A stretch of 64,000 nt of DNA from the NCBI RefSeq assembly GCF_030770395.1, contig NZ_CP132480.1, forward strand, positions 5,330,222 through 5,394,221. Reading direction: 5' to 3'. Source of the stretch: Telluria beijingensis (GTDB taxonomy: Bacteria; Pseudomonadota; Gammaproteobacteria; Burkholderiales; Burkholderiaceae_D). Every line of letters begins with the position of its first letter. Position 1 is the stretch's first letter. Shown one piece after another: positions 24,942 to 33,208 of this stretch. The notes beneath the pieces were generated by a model, which was given only the letters and a program-made list of their open reading frames with translations, did no database searches and was not told the DNA's origin. The position numbers and the translations under genes were made by a program.

Positions 24942-27248
24942 TTATTTGCCGGCGACACCCGTCATGTACGGCATCACGCGCGACGCCATCCGGGTATCGG
25001 TCTTGAGCATGCCGACCTCGTCCGCCAGGATGTTCGCCGCCTCTTGCAGCATCACATCCTTGGCATCCTTGGCCGCCTTCTCGGCCGCCAGTTCTGCCTG
25101 AAGATCGCGCTCGTCGCCCTGCAGTCCATCGTCCTGGCGCGGGGTGCCGCGCAGGGCCACCACCGCCGTCTCCTTCTTGGTCGGATCCGGCTCTGCCGAG
25201 CGCTTCTCCAGACTGCCAGGACCGCTCGCCTGCTCGTCTGGCGTCAGCGACGTGCCTGCCAGACGCGCTTCACGCATCTTGGAACGCGCATCCTGGGCAT
25301 CGCGCTCCTTGCGGCGCACGGTTTCGTTCAGCGAGATCACGTTTTCCTTGCGCAGCTTGCGGACTTCATTGATGTCTTCTTGCAGGAACTGGAAGTCCTT
25401 GTCGCCGGCAATGCGTGCCTCATGGCGCTGTTGCAACGGCGCGACCAGCTCCTTCAGGTCGCCCAGCGGCATGTACTGCGCCGGCTTGATCGCCACCCAC
25501 GGCAGCGCATTGTCATACGACGATTCGCCGAAGGTATCCAGGTCGGTCAGCACCGGCAGCTTGATGTCGGGCGTCACGCCGCGCAGCTGGGTGGTGCCGC
25601 CATTGATGCGGAAGAACTGGGCGATGGTCATCTTGAGTTCGCCGTAGCGCATTTTTTCGTTCGGCGCAAAGCGGTCGAGGTCGATCAGGGTCTGGACCGT
25701 GCCCTTGCCGAAACTCGGCTCGCCGATCACCAGGCCGCGGCCATAATCCTGGATCGCCGCCGCGAAGATCTCGGACGCCGACGCCGAACCGCGGTTGATC
25801 AGGACGCCCATCGGACCGTCCCAGGCCAGGCCCGGCTTGGTATCGCTTTCCACTTCGACCCGGCCTTCGGCGGTGCGCTGCATCACGACCGGGCCCTTGT
25901 CGATGAACAGGCCGGTGAGTTCGACGGCCTCGGTCAGCGAGCCGCCACCATTATTGCGCAAGTCGATCAAGACATTGTCGACCTTCTCTTTCTTGAGTTC
26001 GACCAGGATGCGCTCGACGTCGCGGGTTGCGCTGCGGAAATCGCGGTCGCCCTTGCGGCGCGCTTCGAAGTCCTGATAGAAGGTCGGCAGCGCGATCACA
26101 CCGATGCGGCGCTCGACGCCGCCTTCGTTGACCTTGATGATCGACTTCTTGGCGGCCTGCTCTTCCATGCTGATCTTGTGGCGCACCATCGTCACCGTGA
26201 CGTGCTTGGCGTCGACGCCGCCGGCGCCCGGGATCACGTCGAGGCGCACGGTCGAGCCTTTCTCGCCGCGCACCAGCGCCACTACGTCGTCCAGGCGCCA
26301 GCCGAGCACGTCCACGAACGGTTTGTCGCCCTGGGCCACGCCGACGATGCGGTCGCCCACCTTCAGCTTGCCCGACTTGTCGGCCGGGCTGCCGGGCACG
26401 ATTTCGCGGATGATGGTGTAGTCGTCGCGCGACTGCAGCACGCAGCCGATGCCTTCGAGCGACAGGCGCATGGCGATGTCGAAGTTGTCGGCCGAGCGCG
26501 GGCCGAGGTAGTTGGTGTGAGGCTCGATCGCGGTGGCATAGGCGTTCATGAACATCTGGAACACGTCCTCGTTGTTCAGCTTGCGGATGCGATTGACGTA
26601 GTTGTCGTAGCGTTTATCGAGCGTCTCGCGGATCGATTTGTCGTCCTTGCCGGCCAGCTTGAGGCGCAGCCAGTCATTCTTGACGCGCTTGCGCCACAGG
26701 TCGCGGATTTCGTCTTCATCCTTGGCCCAGGCCGCCTTCTCGCGGTCCAGCTCCATGGTTTCTTCGGTAGTGAAGTCGAAGGTGGTCTTGAGCAGGCCGC
26801 GCGCATAGGCCATGCGTTCGGCGAAGCGCTTCTGGTACAGGTTGTAGATGGCGAACGGCGCGGTCAGGTCTTCGTTGTTGATGGCGTCGTCCATCTTGGT
26901 GCGCAGGCCGGCGAAATGGTCGAGGTCGGCTTGTACGAAGTACAGCTTCTCGCCGTCGAGGCCATCGAAATAATTGTCGAAGATCTTGACCGACATCGCA
27001 TCGTCGAGCGGGGTCGGGCTGTAGTGATAGCGGCCCAGCACGCGCGAGGCCCACAGGGCGGCCTGGGTCTGGGCGGCGATCGGCTTCATCTCGAGCGAGC
27101 CGGGCGCCGGCGCGGCCTTTTTGGCAGAATCGGCGGACTTGGCGGGCGCCGGCGGCGTTGCGATGGCAGCCGATTTCTCGGGCTGCGCGGTCACCACATG
27201 GGCCGACATGGCAAATGCCAGGGCGGCGATGAGCACGTGCTTCTTCAT
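24942..27248 (-). CDS. prc: Tail-specific (C-terminal processing) protease Prc
   Basis: 768 residues from the ATG at 27248, preceded by CGGAGAA and followed by signal peptide HVLIAALAFAMSAHVVTAQ. The long N-terminal helical domain is typical of Prc/Tsp (DNYFDGLDGEKLYFVQADLD, NRIRKLNNEDVFQMFMNAYA). A PDZ domain follows (IVPGSPADKSGKLKVGDRIV), then the S41 core with SASASEIFAAA and FGKGTVQT holding the Ser-Lys dyad, then a C-terminal DUF3340-like region. Prc acts in the periplasm, trims or degrades proteins with exposed apolar C-termini and, in E. coli, controls the MepS hydrolase. Length and order are normal, with its own terminator. Confidence 0.93.
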   Translation of the reverse strand: MKKHVLIAALAFAMSAHVVTAQPEKSAAIATPPAPAKSADSAKKAAPAPGSLEMKPIAAQTQAALWASRVLGRYHYSPTPLDDAMSVKIFDNYFDGLDGEKLYFVQADLDHFAGLRTKMDDAINNEDLTAPFAIYNLYQKRFAERMAYARGLLKTTFDFTTEETMELDREKAAWAKDEDEIRDLWRKRVKNDWLRLKLAGKDDKSIRETLDKRYDNYVNRIRKLNNEDVFQMFMNAYATAIEPHTNYLGPRSADNFDIAMRLSLEGIGCVLQSRDDYTIIREIVPGSPADKSGKLKVGDRIVGVAQGDKPFVDVLGWRLDDVVALVRGEKGSTVRLDVIPGAGGVDAKHVTVTMVRHKISMEEQAAKKSIIKVNEGGVERRIGVIALPTFYQDFEARRKGDRDFRSATRDVERILVELKKEKVDNVLIDLRNNGGGSLTEAVELTGLFIDKGPVVMQRTAEGRVEVESDTKPGLAWDGPMGVLINRGSASASEIFAAAIQDYGRGLVIGEPSFGKGTVQTLIDLDRFAPNEKMRYGELKMTIAQFFRINGGTTQLRGVTPDIKLPVLTDLDTFGESSYDNALPWVAIKPAQYMPLGDLKELVAPLQQRHEARIAGDKDFQFLQEDINEVRKLRKENVISLNETVRRKERDAQDARSKMREARLAGTSLTPDEQASGPGSLEKRSAEPDPTKKETAVVALRGTPRQDDGLQGDERDLQAELAAEKAAKDAKDVMLQEAANILADEVGMLKTDTRMASRVMPYMTGVAGK

Positions 27249-27432
27249 TCTGCGATTCTCCGAACGGGATTCCTTGCGGACTGCGGCATGACCAAGGATC
27301 GTTAAGCCAGCCATACCGCGCTTTGCGGTCCATTCTACAGGATAGAACCACCCGCCAGAGGCAGCTTGTCCCGTTTGAAGCGCCGGATTCGCCCGGAATT
27401 AAGCGTGTCGTAAGCGATTTTTGGACAAGTAT

Positions 27433-28011
27433 TTATGCCTTGATAAGAGCCAGCGCCGCATCTTCGAAATACCAGCCGGCCGCGGCCAGCGCCAGCAGCG
27501 GCGCCCACGGCCAGGAGCGGGCCGCCAGCTTCCAGTCGACCGGCGATGGCCAGAACGACAGGAATTGGGGCGCCAGGAAGAACATGATGGCCAGGTCGAC
27601 CGGCTCGAAGGTCCAGCCGCCGCGGGTGCGCCACCAGGCCACGCCGAGCGGCACCAGCAGCACCAGCAGCGGCGCCAGCGCGGCCGGGGCCGCGTTATAC
27701 CAGCGCAGGTTGGCGAAGGTGACCGAGCCAAGCTCCCAATTATGGCCGCCTTTCGGTCGCTTGATGCGGCGCGGAAACACACTCATGCCGATGGGCTCGG
27801 CATTGGTCAGCAGGCCGACCGAGAAATGGGCCAGTTCGTGGCACAGGGTGCCTGCCGCGGTGAACACGAAGAAGACGGGATGGGCGCTGGAGGCGATCCA
27901 CAGCAGTACGGCCAGCGCCGCCGACGGGATCAGATAAAGAAAGATGTCGAGCGCGGGCACGGCCGCGCCGCAGGCCGCGACAGGAAGCCAGGCGCCGCAG
28001 CCGAAGCTCAT
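27433..28011 (-). CDS. Membrane protein with HELAH zinc-protease motif (M50-like)
   Basis: 192 residues from the ATG at 28011, seven bases after the thymidine kinase stop; the frame is open further upstream but only inside tdk. About five hydrophobic segments are visible. TAAGTLCHELAHFSVGL carries an HExxH metal-binding site inside a membrane helix, as in M50 site-2-type proteases. LRWYNAAPAALAPLLVLL, with an Asn in a helix, may supply a further ligand. No PDZ domain. Probably a small intramembrane metalloprotease; its substrate is unknown. Coupling to tdk looks incidental but puts both on one transcript. Confidence 0.65.
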   Translation of the reverse strand: MSFGCGAWLPVAACGAAVPALDIFLYLIPSAALAVLLWIASSAHPVFFVFTAAGTLCHELAHFSVGLLTNAEPIGMSVFPRRIKRPKGGHNWELGSVTFANLRWYNAAPAALAPLLVLLVPLGVAWWRTRGGWTFEPVDLAIMFFLAPQFLSFWPSPVDWKLAARSWPWAPLLALAAAGWYFEDAALALIKA

Positions 28012-28018
28012 GGCGGAT

Positions 28019-28570
28019 TCAGGCCGAGTAGAAGCAGCGGCCGCAAGCCTGGCGGTAGCTCTCGTTACCGCCGATACTGACCTGCTCACCTTCGCGGATG
28101 CGCCGGCCCTGTTCGTCGACGCGGATATTCATGGTCGCCTTCTTGCCGCAGGTGCAAATATTCTTGATTTCCTCGATGTCGTCGGCCAGCGCCAACAGGT
28201 AGGCCGAGCCGGGGAAAGGTTCGCCCCGAAAATCGCTGCGCAAGCCATAGCAGATCACCGGCACGCCGCGCACCTGGGCCAGCTGGTGCAGCTGGCTCAC
28301 CTGGGCGCTGGTAAGAAATTGCGATTCGTCCACCAGCAGGCAGGCCACGCCCGATACTTGTTCGAGGAAATTGGTGTCGGCATCGAAGACTTCGGCGCTG
28401 CGCTGGGCGCCCAGGCGCGAGGTGATCAGGCCAACGCCGTAGCGGTTGTCGATGGCCGCCGTGTAGAGCTTGACCTGCTGGCCCTGCTCTTCGTAGTTAT
28501 GGGCGACCTGCAGCAGGGCGGTCGATTTGCCGGCGTTCATCGCCGAGTACCTGAAATAGAGTTTGGCCAC
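28019..28570 (-). CDS. tdk: Thymidine kinase, type II
   Basis: A 183-residue thymidine kinase of the bacterial TdK type. The P-loop is SAMNAGKSTALLQ at residues 9-21. The family Asp motif is LLVDESQFL. The lasso/zinc region has cysteines in ICTCGKKATM and ACGRCFYSA. It phosphorylates thymidine and deoxyuridine in nucleoside salvage. Complete and of normal length. A TATAAT on the minus strand at 28616-28611, about 40 bases upstream, is the likely -10. Confidence 0.95.
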   Translation of the reverse strand: MAKLYFRYSAMNAGKSTALLQVAHNYEEQGQQVKLYTAAIDNRYGVGLITSRLGAQRSAEVFDADTNFLEQVSGVACLLVDESQFLTSAQVSQLHQLAQVRGVPVICYGLRSDFRGEPFPGSAYLLALADDIEEIKNICTCGKKATMNIRVDEQGRRIREGEQVSIGGNESYRQACGRCFYSA

Positions 28571-28690
28571 TGCCCTGTCCTGCCTTGCTATCCTTTGATG
28601 CGAAGCTGCGATTATAGCAAGCGGGCAATAGCCGCGGCCAGTGTCAAGACCACTCCCGCAGCACCGCGGTCACCCGCGCAGCGTGGTGGA

Positions 28691-29242
28691 TCAGCTGGAA
28701 ATCGGCTGCGCCGGATTGCCCGCGACCTGGGCGCCGGGCGCCACGTCATGGGTCACCACGCTGCCGGCGCCGACGATGGCGTCGTCGCCGATCGTCACAC
28801 CCGCCAGAATGATGGCGCCGCCACCGATCCAGACATTGCGCCCGATGGTGACTGGCCGCCCGGATTCGAAGCCGGCGCGGCGCAGCGCCGGGTCGCGCGG
28901 GTGGTCGGCTGTATAGATGTGCACGCCCGGGCCGATGCGGCAATCGTCGCCGATGACGATCGGCGCCACGTCGAGGAAGACGCAGTCGAAATTGACGAAA
29001 ACGCGCGCGCCCAGCGTGATGTGCCAGCCGTAGTCGCAGTGGAAAGGCGGACGCACGGTCGCGCCCTGCCCCGCGCGCGCAATCCGTTCGCCCAGCAGGG
29101 CTTGCCAGCTGGCCGGATCGCCCAACGCCGCGTTGTAGCGCGCCAGCCAGGTCGCCGTCGCGTTCTGCTCGGCGCGCAACTCGGGATCGCTGGCGTGGTA
29201 CGGCATGCCGGCCAACATCTTTTGCTTTTCGCTCAGTTCCAC
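28691..29242 (-). CDS. maa: Maltose/galactoside O-acetyltransferase (Maa/LacA-like)
   Basis: 183 residues from a GTG at 29242, with AAAGGA four bases upstream; the ATG eight codons later would remove the conserved VELSEKQKMLAGMPYHAS. The N-terminal helical Mac domain is followed by a left-handed beta-helix of hexapeptide repeats (ITLGARVFVNFDCVFLD, VTIGRNVWIGGGAIILAGV, IGDDAIVGAGSVVTHDV). The catalytic His lies in TADHPRDP. It transfers acetyl from acetyl-CoA to sugars such as maltose and glucose. Length matches E. coli Maa. Stands alone on the minus strand. Confidence 0.88.
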   Translation of the reverse strand: MELSEKQKMLAGMPYHASDPELRAEQNATATWLARYNAALGDPASWQALLGERIARAGQGATVRPPFHCDYGWHITLGARVFVNFDCVFLDVAPIVIGDDCRIGPGVHIYTADHPRDPALRRAGFESGRPVTIGRNVWIGGGAIILAGVTIGDDAIVGAGSVVTHDVAPGAQVAGNPAQPISS

Positions 29243-29270
29243 GCAGTCCTTTCGACGGTCGACGCTAGAC

Positions 29271-31511
29271 CTACTGGCCCGGATGGTATTTGCGTTCCAG
29301 ATTGCGCTCGATATCTTCCTTGTAGAACAGCACGTCCTTGAACTCGCCGCGCGCATACATCGCGGCCTGGTCGGTGAAGTGCGGCGAGCGCGGATCGCCG
29401 CTCTGGCCGCCGGCCAGGATGCTCTTGGCCTTGATGCGCGGACCGAACTCGACCGCCGCCACGAAGCTGTTGCCCCGATCGCCATAGATGCGCTTGGTCT
29501 TTTGCTTGGCCGACATGCCAAACGAGGCCAGCGAACCCCAGTTGGCCGAAGCAAACGCCACCGGCAGGCTCGGCTTGCTGTCGTCATACTGCGCGTCGAG
29601 GTCGCCGGAGAGGCGCTGGAAGCGGTTGATCTCGCCCCACGGCGTGCGCCAGTTGCCGAAATCGGCCTGCAGCCGATTCGATGCGCGCGCCAGCGCATCG
29701 AGCCGGTCGGCCGGGCTCAAGCGAGTAGAGATATAGTCGACCGCCGGGATGCTTTCCGCGCGCGCACGCGCGCCGTGCTCCGCTACCATTTCTTGCCCCC
29801 AATACACCGCCAGCGAAGTCGGTACCGAATCGATCGCATAGCGCAGGTTCCAGTCGCGCAGCACGGCGACCTGCTCGGCCAGCCCCTCCTTGCGCGGGTC
29901 GCTCTCGTGCAGGGCGCCGTGGTCGGCGACGAGAGCCGGCACCAGCGGCTCGAAGGCGGCCAGGCGCGTATCGTAGGACGCCGCGATGAGGCCGTCGATA
30001 TCGAGCCCTTTCGCGTCCTTGAACACGCGCTCGGCATTGCGGCCGCGCGCGTTCTCGGGCAGCGACCACATATAGGCGGGGTAGTTGGCGCATTTGGGGC
30101 TGCTGCCGGCGCCGGCCGCATTACAAGGCCAGTTATTGGTATTGGAGATGTAGCCGCTCGCCGGGTTCAGCAAGGTGATCGTTTCCTTGATCTCGTGCAG
30201 ACCCTGCCACTCGGTGGCCGGATTGCTGCCATCCACCGGCTTGGTCCAGTCGAAACGCGGATCGCGCTTAGGGATGAAATTGCCGTGGAAGTAGGCGATA
30301 TTGCCCTGGGCATCGGCATACACCGTGTTGTTCGAAGAATTGGTGCGCAGTTCCATCGCCTTGTAGAAAGCGTTGTAGTCGCGTGCCTTGGTCCGGGTAT
30401 AGGACTGGGTCAGCGCATTGAGCGGATCGTCCATCATCTTGACCGACACCCATTTATCGCCCTCCTGGCGCACGACCGGGCCGTGGTGGGTGAAGTAGGC
30501 GGTGACGGTGCGGCTGGCCATCCTTCCATTCGGCATCTTGTACGGCAGGTTGATCTGCGCGGTGCGCATCCGGCCTTCGTGCTTGCCATACTTGTAGAAG
30601 AACTCGCCGTCGCGCTCGACCACGGTCTCGAGGTATTCGTCGATCACGTCGCCGCCGCCCGAGGTGTGCATCCAGCCCAGCTTGTCGTTGAATCCCTGGT
30701 AGATGAAGAACTGGCCCCAGGTCACGGCGCCATAGGCATTCAAGCCTTCTTCGCTGACCATGTGCACTTCCGGCCGGAAATAGAATGAGGTATGCGGGTT
30801 GATCATCAACAGCGCATGGCCGTTGGCCGAGCGCCTGGGGGCGATGGCGAAGCCGTTCGAGCCGCGCGGCTCCGGATCGAAGCCCCTGGCGTCCAGCTGG
30901 GCGACCACGGGACGCTTGCCGTAGAAGCGTTCCAGGTCCTTCAGGTCGATCGACTCGATGTCGCCGCCGATGCTGCCCTCGCTGAACGTCAGGGCCATCC
31001 ATGGCTCGAAGCGGGTCAGCAGCTTCGGCTTCACCTCGGGGTGCGTATGCAGGTAATAGTTGAGGCCATCGGCGAAGGCGTTCATCAAATTCTTCAGCCA
31101 GGCCGGGCTGGCGGCATACTTGGCCTGCATATCGTCCGGCCGGATGTACATCTTCATGCGCAGGTCGCGCCAGATCTCTTTCTCGCCCTCGACCTCGGCC
31201 AGCCGTCCCATCGCATTGATGTAGTTGAGCTCGATGCGATTGAAATCGTCCTCGGCCTGGGCATACAGCATGCCGAACACGGTGTCGGCATCGGTCTGTC
31301 CATAGATGTGCGGGATGCCCCATTTGTCGCGCAGGATCGTCACCCGCTGGGCGCTCGCCTTCCAGCGCGCGACGTCGGCGGCGCTGAAGGCCTGCGCGGC
31401 AGGCGCGGCATTGACCGGCGCTTTTGCTTGCGCGACGGCGAGCGTCGGTGCGGCTGTCGCGCCCACGAGGGCGCCGAGCAGGACGGGCGTGAGCAAGCGT
31501 GGCAGGGGCAT
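29271..31511 (-). CDS. Penicillin-acylase family N-terminal nucleophile hydrolase
   Basis: 746 residues with signal peptide (LLGALVGATAAPTLAVAQA). Residues 50-200 form the alpha chain (VTILRDKWGIPHIYGQTDAD is the family start). The autoprocessing site is RGSNGFAIAP with the nucleophile Ser218. The beta chain then carries SFYFRPEVHMV and SNTNNWPCN. The family includes penicillin G acylases, cephalosporin acylases and acyl-homoserine-lactone acylases such as PvdQ and QuiP, acting in the periplasm on side-chain amides. Which amide this one cleaves cannot be told. It starts 21 bases after the ParB-like gene stops, so the two are probably co-transcribed. Confidence 0.88.
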   Translation of the reverse strand: MPLPRLLTPVLLGALVGATAAPTLAVAQAKAPVNAAPAAQAFSAADVARWKASAQRVTILRDKWGIPHIYGQTDADTVFGMLYAQAEDDFNRIELNYINAMGRLAEVEGEKEIWRDLRMKMYIRPDDMQAKYAASPAWLKNLMNAFADGLNYYLHTHPEVKPKLLTRFEPWMALTFSEGSIGGDIESIDLKDLERFYGKRPVVAQLDARGFDPEPRGSNGFAIAPRRSANGHALLMINPHTSFYFRPEVHMVSEEGLNAYGAVTWGQFFIYQGFNDKLGWMHTSGGGDVIDEYLETVVERDGEFFYKYGKHEGRMRTAQINLPYKMPNGRMASRTVTAYFTHHGPVVRQEGDKWVSVKMMDDPLNALTQSYTRTKARDYNAFYKAMELRTNSSNNTVYADAQGNIAYFHGNFIPKRDPRFDWTKPVDGSNPATEWQGLHEIKETITLLNPASGYISNTNNWPCNAAGAGSSPKCANYPAYMWSLPENARGRNAERVFKDAKGLDIDGLIAASYDTRLAAFEPLVPALVADHGALHESDPRKEGLAEQVAVLRDWNLRYAIDSVPTSLAVYWGQEMVAEHGARARAESIPAVDYISTRLSPADRLDALARASNRLQADFGNWRTPWGEINRFQRLSGDLDAQYDDSKPSLPVAFASANWGSLASFGMSAKQKTKRIYGDRGNSFVAAVEFGPRIKAKSILAGGQSGDPRSPHFTDQAAMYARGEFKDVLFYKEDIERNLERKYHPGQ

Positions 31512-31532
31512 CGGGTGTTCCTTCAGGTCGGG

Positions 31533-32324
31533 TTATTCGTCGTCCAGGCCGGCATTGGCCAGGCGCTGCTTGAGCCGCTGGTTATCGTTGAGCAAGGTCG
31601 CCATACGGTCTTTCAATGCCGCCACTTCCTTGCGCAGAGCAGCCAGCTCGTCTTCCGGGTCGAGCTCGACCTTTTCCTTGCGCGGACGGGCAGCCTGTTT
31701 CTGCTCGCGCACCTGGCGCGCTGCCTGCTGCAATTCCTTGCGGCCACCGGCGACGGCGGCGATCTGCTGCTCTTCGGGCAGCTGCGCCACGTTGGCGGCG
31801 GCATTGATCGAGATGGCGCCAATACGCACCGCCTCGCGCAGCTGCGGCGTGGCGGCCTTCTGGATGCGTTCGATCTGGCTGATGGTATTGCTCGAGACGC
31901 GGGCGGCGCGCGCCACGTCTTCGCGCGTGCTCCAGGGCGGCGAGCCGTCGTCGGCTGGCGCGTTCTTGTCGCCCTCTTCCTGCGGCGGCAGTTCGGCCAC
32001 GCGCGCGGCGACCAGTTCCTTCTTGCGCAGGGCGAGCACGCCGCGCTGGAAATCCGATACGCTGCGGCGCGCCAGGTGGTTGTCGATCATCCACAGCATG
32101 ACGTCCTCGAGCGAGGCGAAGTTGTTGTTGTGGACGGTGCGGAAGGGAATGCCGTGCTTCTGGCAAATCTCGTAGCGGTTATGGCCGTCGATCAGCGTAT
32201 CGCGCCACAGGACCAGCGCGTCGCGGCAGCCTTCGGCCAGCAGGCTGCGCTCCAGGGCGGCGTATTCGATATCGGTGAGCGGGTCGACGAAGGACCGCAG
32301 TTCGTCGTTGATCGTGATGTTCAA
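31533..32324 (-). CDS. Orphan ParB-like protein (ParB/Spo0J N-terminal domain)
   Basis: 263 residues. The N-terminal ParB-like domain (DPLTDIEYAALERSLLAEGC, LWRDTLIDGHNRYEIC) has the IDGHNR motif equivalent to the ParB GxxRxxA/CTP-binding region. A helix-turn-helix area follows (STREDVARAARVSSNTISQI), then a C-terminal coiled coil (DELAALRKEVAALKDRMATL). No ParA lies beside it, so it is not a standard partition system. More likely it is a stand-alone DNA-binding or nuclease-type ParB homologue that regulates the neighbouring acylase or acts elsewhere. The charged linker (about 190-225) is unusually rich in Gln/Arg/Lys. Confidence 0.8.
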   Translation of the reverse strand: MNITINDELRSFVDPLTDIEYAALERSLLAEGCRDALVLWRDTLIDGHNRYEICQKHGIPFRTVHNNNFASLEDVMLWMIDNHLARRSVSDFQRGVLALRKKELVAARVAELPPQEEGDKNAPADDGSPPWSTREDVARAARVSSNTISQIERIQKAATPQLREAVRIGAISINAAANVAQLPEEQQIAAVAGGRKELQQAARQVREQKQAARPRKEKVELDPEDELAALRKEVAALKDRMATLLNDNQRLKQRLANAGLDDE

Positions 32325-32510
32325 TTCTTGTCCTTGCTAGTCTTGCTTGCGGGCGCCGGTGGGTGCGCGTCGGATGGCATGCTACACCATCCTGCCGAGT
32401 GTTCCAAAGATGCAAGTGTTAGCTGGGGACTGGAGCGCGGGCATTCATGCCGCCGGACGTGCTTATCAGGAGGATAAAGTTGCCGAACTGCTCCGATTCG
32501 AGCACGCTTG

Positions 32511-32519
32511 TGCTAGAAT
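32511..32519 (+). promoter_or_regulatory. Extended -10 promoter element of tRNA-Leu
   Basis: TGCTAGAAT is an extended -10 (TGn plus TAGAAT) ending 10 bases before the tRNA 5' end, the usual spacing for stable-RNA promoters. The -35 at 17 bases (ctccga) is poor, and a TTGCCG further up is too distant. Confidence 0.55.
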
Positions 32520-32529
32520 CTCCGGCGTT

Positions 32530-32616
32530 GCCCGGATGGTGAAACTGGTAGACACCGCAGACTTAAAATCTGCTGCCAGAAATGGCGTGCCGGTTCGATT
32601 CCGGCTCCGGGCACCA
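32530..32616 (+). tRNA. tRNA-Leu (anticodon TAA)
   Basis: An 87-base gene with a seven-pair acceptor stem GCCCGGA/TCCGGGC, discriminator A and an encoded CCA. The D arm contains TGGTGAAACTGGTAGACA, the anticodon arm CAGACTTAAAATCTG reads UUA codons, and a long class II variable arm (TGCCAGAAATGGCGT) identifies leucine. The T arm has GGTTCGATTCC. All stems pair. No other tRNA follows. Confidence 0.97.
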
Positions 32617-32846
32617 GTGGTTTTGCGAATTTGGGCAAGTGAATTGTCTCAAGTAGCGCCATCAAAGCCACTGATCTGCATGCCATTCATTCAGCCTGCG
32701 TCGTAGGTTAGACACCTGTACCGCCCACGCGTTTAATCGCACACGCGATATCACAGCGCATGCCACGGCTGGACGGCAAAAACCCTTCCCGAGCAGCGCC
32801 CATCATACGGGATGGCGTCGGCGTCAATAAGTTTCCCCTCCCCCCC

Positions 32847-32941
32847 AAAAAAAGGCCGTTGCCACACGAAGTAGGCAACGGCCAAGTCCTCGGCAGAGCC
32901 GAGATGGAGACACAAGAGAACCGACCACGTCGTCGCCGGTA
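32847..32941 (-). ncRNA. Candidate small RNA ending in a strong minus-strand terminator
   Basis: A perfect ten-pair stem GGCCGTTGCC/GGCAACGGCC with a ten-base loop (32854-32883) is followed on the minus strand by seven T residues, a strong Rho-independent terminator. No minus-strand gene lies upstream of it. Just before the terminator a second perfect hairpin CTCGGC/GCCGAG with a three-base loop occurs (32889-32903). A plausible promoter is TTGTGA (32977-32972), 18 bases, TACTAG (32953-32948). Together these outline a transcript of about 95 bases with two stem-loops. A 77-codon frame crossing the terminator is rejected as a gene. This is inference; no known RNA family was recognised. Confidence 0.4.
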
Positions 32942-32983
32942 ATGACACTAGTATGCGGCCGTCCCATGCAGTCACAAGGCCCA

Positions 32984-33208
32984 AAAGGGGTAATTGTTAC
33001 CGCGTCCTTGCGTCAGAGTAGTCGTACGCAGTCAAGACAACCCCTGTCCTCGCCGTTTCTGTTTTTTTTTCCTTTTTTGATTCACATCAACCACGTTCCT
33101 GACACACGGCAAATCCGGGAATAAAGTCGACTTCGGATGATCGAAGTGGATAAGGCTCATCCCGCCCATCCGCACGCGTCCACTTTTACCGAAAAGAAAG
33201 GAACGAGC
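32984..33208 (+). promoter_or_regulatory. Upstream regulatory region of the universal stress gene
   Basis: A lower-GC stretch with a nine-T run at 33062-33070 and a perfect FNR-type box at 33077-33090. If the box is used at -41.5, transcription starts near 33125, just downstream of GGGAATAAAG. That leaves a leader of about 85 bases before the ATG at 33209. Confidence 0.5.
33077..33090 (+). promoter_or_regulatory. FNR/Anr/Dnr-type binding site
   Basis: TTGATTCACATCAA matches the consensus TTGAT-N4-ATCAA at all ten defined positions. It lies about 120 bases upstream of the universal stress protein ATG and is the only gene-proximal match I noticed in the window. It predicts oxygen-limitation control of the stress gene and the phaC gene behind it. 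Confidence 0.75.

Noticed and set aside
32751-32984. A 77-residue minus-strand frame between tRNA-Leu and the stress gene
   Set aside because: It reads through the terminator hairpin at 32854-32883 and has no ribosome site or family.
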